Assembly: GCA_900770705.1 (NCBI GenBank)
Contig: CAAGLF010000075.1
Coordinates: forward strand, 1 to 15,225
Direction: 5' to 3'
Source: Bacteroidaceae bacterium
Lineage (GTDB): Bacteria; Bacteroidota; Bacteroidia; Bacteroidales; Bacteroidaceae
Length of the DNA stretch: 15,225 nt
Shown: one piece after another, positions 13,039 to 15,225 of the stretch
How positions within the stretch are numbered: the first letter of the stretch is position 1
Layout of the letters: every line of letters begins with the position of its first letter
The notes under the pieces: model-generated
Database searches by the model: none
What the model was told of the DNA's origin: nothing
The model's input: only the letters and a program-made list of their open reading frames with translations
Program-made: the position numbers and the translations under genes

Positions 13039-14625
13039 ATGCCCAATAACATCAAACCCAGCGAGGTATCCGACGTCCTGCTGAAACAACTCAAGGACAT
13101 CAATGCCCAAATACAGTTTGAGGAGGTAGGCCTTGTACTCACCATCGGCGACGGCGTGGCACGTATCTATGGTCTCACCAACGTCACCGAAAATGAGTTG
13201 GTCGAATTTGAAAACGGCGTAATGGCCGTGGCGATGAACCTGGAAGAAGACAATGTAGGCGTTGTGCTGCTCGGTCCTTCCGAAGGAATCAAGGAAGGCC
13301 AGACGGTAAAACGTACAGGCAAGGTTGCCTCCATCGAAGTCAACGAGAATATGCTTGGCCGTATCATCAATCCCCTCGGACAACCGCTCGACGGAGGAAG
13401 TGAAATCACCGGCCAAAAGTATTTGATGCCCCTCGACCGCAAAGCGCCCGGCGTAATCTATCGCCAACCCGTCAACCAGGCGCTGCAGACCGGCCTCAAG
13501 TCCGTCGATTCAATGATTCCCATCGGACGCGGTCAGCGAGAACTCATCATCGGTGACCGTCAGACCGGCAAGACAGCCATTGCCATCGACACCATCCTCA
13601 ACCAGAAGAGCCAATACGAAGCCGGCGACCCGGTATATTGTATCTATGTAGCCATCGGCCAGAAAGCCTCGACCGTGGCCAACATCGTCAACACCCTGCG
13701 CGAACGCGGCGCAATGCCCTACACCATCGTGGTCAGCGCCACCGCAGCCGAACCGGCCGCCTTGCAATACTTCGCACCAATGGCCGGAGCCGCCATCGGC
13801 GAGTATTTCCGCGACCGTGGAAAGCACGCCCTGGTAGTCTACGATGACCTGTCCAAACAAGCGGTGGCCTATCGCGAAGTATCCCTCATTCTGCGTCGCC
13901 CCTCCGGCCGCGAAGCCTATCCCGGCGACGTTTTCTACCTCCACTCCCGCCTGCTCGAGCGTGCAGCCAAAATCAACAACCAGAATGAGGTGGCACGCCA
14001 GATGAACGACCTGCCCGAGAGCATTCGCGATCAGGTAGTCGGCGGAGGTTCACTTACGGCACTTCCAATTATCGAGACGCAGGCTGGCGACGTGTCCGCC
14101 TATATCCCGACCAATGTAATCTCCATCACCGACGGCCAGATTTACCTCGACACCAACCTCTTCAACCAGGGATTCCGTCCCGCCATCGACGTAGGTATAT
14201 CCGTAAGCCGTGTGGGTGGTGCCGCACAGATTAAAAGTATGAAGAAGGTGGCCGGTACGCTCAAACTCGACCAGGCACAGTATCGTGAACTCGAGGCGTT
14301 CTCCAAGTTCTCCAGCGATATGGACCCTGTGACCGCTATGACCATCGACCGCGGACGCAAGAACAACCAGTTGCTCATCCAAGCACAATATAGCCCGATG
14401 CCCGTAGCCGAACAGGTGGCCATACTATATTGCGGAACCCGTGGCCTGCTCGCCAAGGTCAGCCTCGACAAGGTGCGCGACTTCCAGGAAAACTTCCTTC
14501 AGGTACTCCGCACCAACTATGCCGACACCGTACTCGCTCCCCTCGCAGCAGGCAACCTGAGCGACGAAGTGTGCAGCAGTATCGAGAAAGTGGCCGCTGA
14601 ACTGAGCGGACAGTTCGCAAATTAG
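13039..14625 (+). CDS. atpA: F1Fo ATP synthase subunit alpha
   Basis: The 528-residue alpha subunit alternates with beta in the F1 ring and carries the non-catalytic nucleotide sites. The P-loop is GDRQTGKT (172-179). The arginine finger that reaches into the beta site is R391, in ISVSRVGGAAQIKSMK. The N terminus (MPNNIKPSEVSDVLLKQL) forms the helix that meets delta, and the beta-barrel follows (GVARIYGL, ENGVMAVAMNLEEDNVGVVLLG). It is slightly longer than E. coli AtpA (513 residues). The start at 13039 is the first ATG of the frame and gives the expected N-terminal helix. atpG follows after 48 nt. Confidence 0.98.
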   Translation: MPNNIKPSEVSDVLLKQLKDINAQIQFEEVGLVLTIGDGVARIYGLTNVTENELVEFENGVMAVAMNLEEDNVGVVLLGPSEGIKEGQTVKRTGKVASIEVNENMLGRIINPLGQPLDGGSEITGQKYLMPLDRKAPGVIYRQPVNQALQTGLKSVDSMIPIGRGQRELIIGDRQTGKTAIAIDTILNQKSQYEAGDPVYCIYVAIGQKASTVANIVNTLRERGAMPYTIVVSATAAEPAALQYFAPMAGAAIGEYFRDRGKHALVVYDDLSKQAVAYREVSLILRRPSGREAYPGDVFYLHSRLLERAAKINNQNEVARQMNDLPESIRDQVVGGGSLTALPIIETQAGDVSAYIPTNVISITDGQIYLDTNLFNQGFRPAIDVGISVSRVGGAAQIKSMKKVAGTLKLDQAQYRELEAFSKFSSDMDPVTAMTIDRGRKNNQLLIQAQYSPMPVAEQVAILYCGTRGLLAKVSLDKVRDFQENFLQVLRTNYADTVLAPLAAGNLSDEVCSSIEKVAAELSGQFAN

Positions 14626-14673
14626 TATTCACTGGCGCCAACGCGCTAAACCTGTCAACACGAATACCCCACA

Positions 14674-15225
14674 ATGCCTTCTCTAAAAGAAGTAAAAAAC
14701 CGAATCGCCTCCGTCCAAAGCACCCGTAAAATCACGAGTGCAATGAAGATGGTAGCCTCGTCGAAGCTCCACCGGGCCAGCGCAGCCATTGAGCGTATGC
14801 GTCCCTACGAGGAGAAACTCACGACTATGCTTCGCCGGCTGCTTTCCGCCACAGAGGGCTGCATCGACTCCCCCTATACCGCCGTGCGTCCCGCAGAGCG
14901 TGTGGCAGTCGTGCTTGTCACATCCAATTCCAGCCTGTGCGGCGGCTTCAACGGAAATGCCATCCGACGCTTCCGCAGCTTCATCGCCCAAACCAAGGCA
15001 CAAGGACAGACCATCGCCCGTGTTTACGCCATTGGCAAGCGGGGAGCCGAAGCTGTTCGGAAAGACGGCTTTTCCCTTGACACGGATCACGCCACCCTCC
15101 TCGACCATCCCAAGTATGAAGACGCGGCAAAGCTGGCCGACGAATTGATGGAAATGTTTGCCGCAGGACAGATTGACGCCTGCCATCTCATCTACCATCA
15201 CTTCAAGAGCAGTGCCACACAGGAG
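14674..15225 (+). CDS. atpG: F1Fo ATP synthase subunit gamma, 3' end missing
   Basis: The gene runs off the right edge after 184 codons without a stop; full gamma subunits have about 290. The N-terminal helix MPSLKEVKNRIASVQSTRKITSAMKMV is the classic start of the central rotor shaft that turns inside the alpha-beta ring. The Rossmann-like middle part follows (RVAVVLVTSNSSLCGGFNGN, with the SLCGGFN signature at about 86-92). It is the last atp gene in this operon order, and atpA lies 48 nt upstream. Nothing can be said about the C-terminal helix or the end of the operon. Confidence 0.97.
   Translation, partial: MPSLKEVKNRIASVQSTRKITSAMKMVASSKLHRASAAIERMRPYEEKLTTMLRRLLSATEGCIDSPYTAVRPAERVAVVLVTSNSSLCGGFNGNAIRRFRSFIAQTKAQGQTIARVYAIGKRGAEAVRKDGFSLDTDHATLLDHPKYEDAAKLADELMEMFAAGQIDACHLIYHHFKSSATQE

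Overview
This window most likely comes from a Bacteroidales genome with a fairly high GC content; Prevotella or a close relative is my best guess. Three things point there. The promoter-like sites follow the Bacteroidetes pattern TTTG-N20-TAnnTTTG. The secreted protein at the left edge has the GEVED, InlB-like and BspA-type repeats and the C-terminal ending typical of this order. The F-type ATP synthase genes run in the Bacteroidetes order atpD-C-(unknown)-B-E-F-H-A-G. Every protein gene and the tRNA lie on the + strand.

Left part (1-4309). A large secreted multidomain protein, cut by the window edge, is followed after 16 nt by a 59-residue peptide of a kind common in Bacteroidales and by an MmcQ/YjbR-family protein. 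The gap after them (3942-4309) holds a long hairpin that looks like a terminator, an array of about four 15-bp palindromes spaced 21-22 bp apart, and a promoter-like site for the next gene.

Middle part (4310-7965). An exported or membrane protein with seven CxxC zinc-binding pairs comes first. Then come small hairpins, a well-formed Bacteroides-type promoter and a tRNA-Gly(CCC). Forty bases after the tRNA is an NhaD-type Na+/H+ antiporter, and then 6-phosphofructokinase.

Right part (8019-15225). Nearly the whole F1Fo-ATP synthase operon is here: beta, epsilon (short form), an unknown four-helix membrane protein where atpI might be expected, a (with a signal peptide and a periplasmic domain), c, b, delta, alpha, and gamma cut by the right edge. 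The c subunit carries the carboxylate E65 but lacks the usual Na+ ligands, so the enzyme is probably H+-driven. Phosphofructokinase sits 53 nt before atpD with no visible terminator between them, so glycolytic and ATP synthase genes may share transcription. The atpB-atpE gap has a perfect GC-rich hairpin. The 199-nt atpE-atpF gap holds a nested, possibly switchable RNA fold. These two and the palindrome array are the least explained parts of the window. I did not find a clearly novel multi-gene system, CRISPR array, insertion sequence or phage gene.
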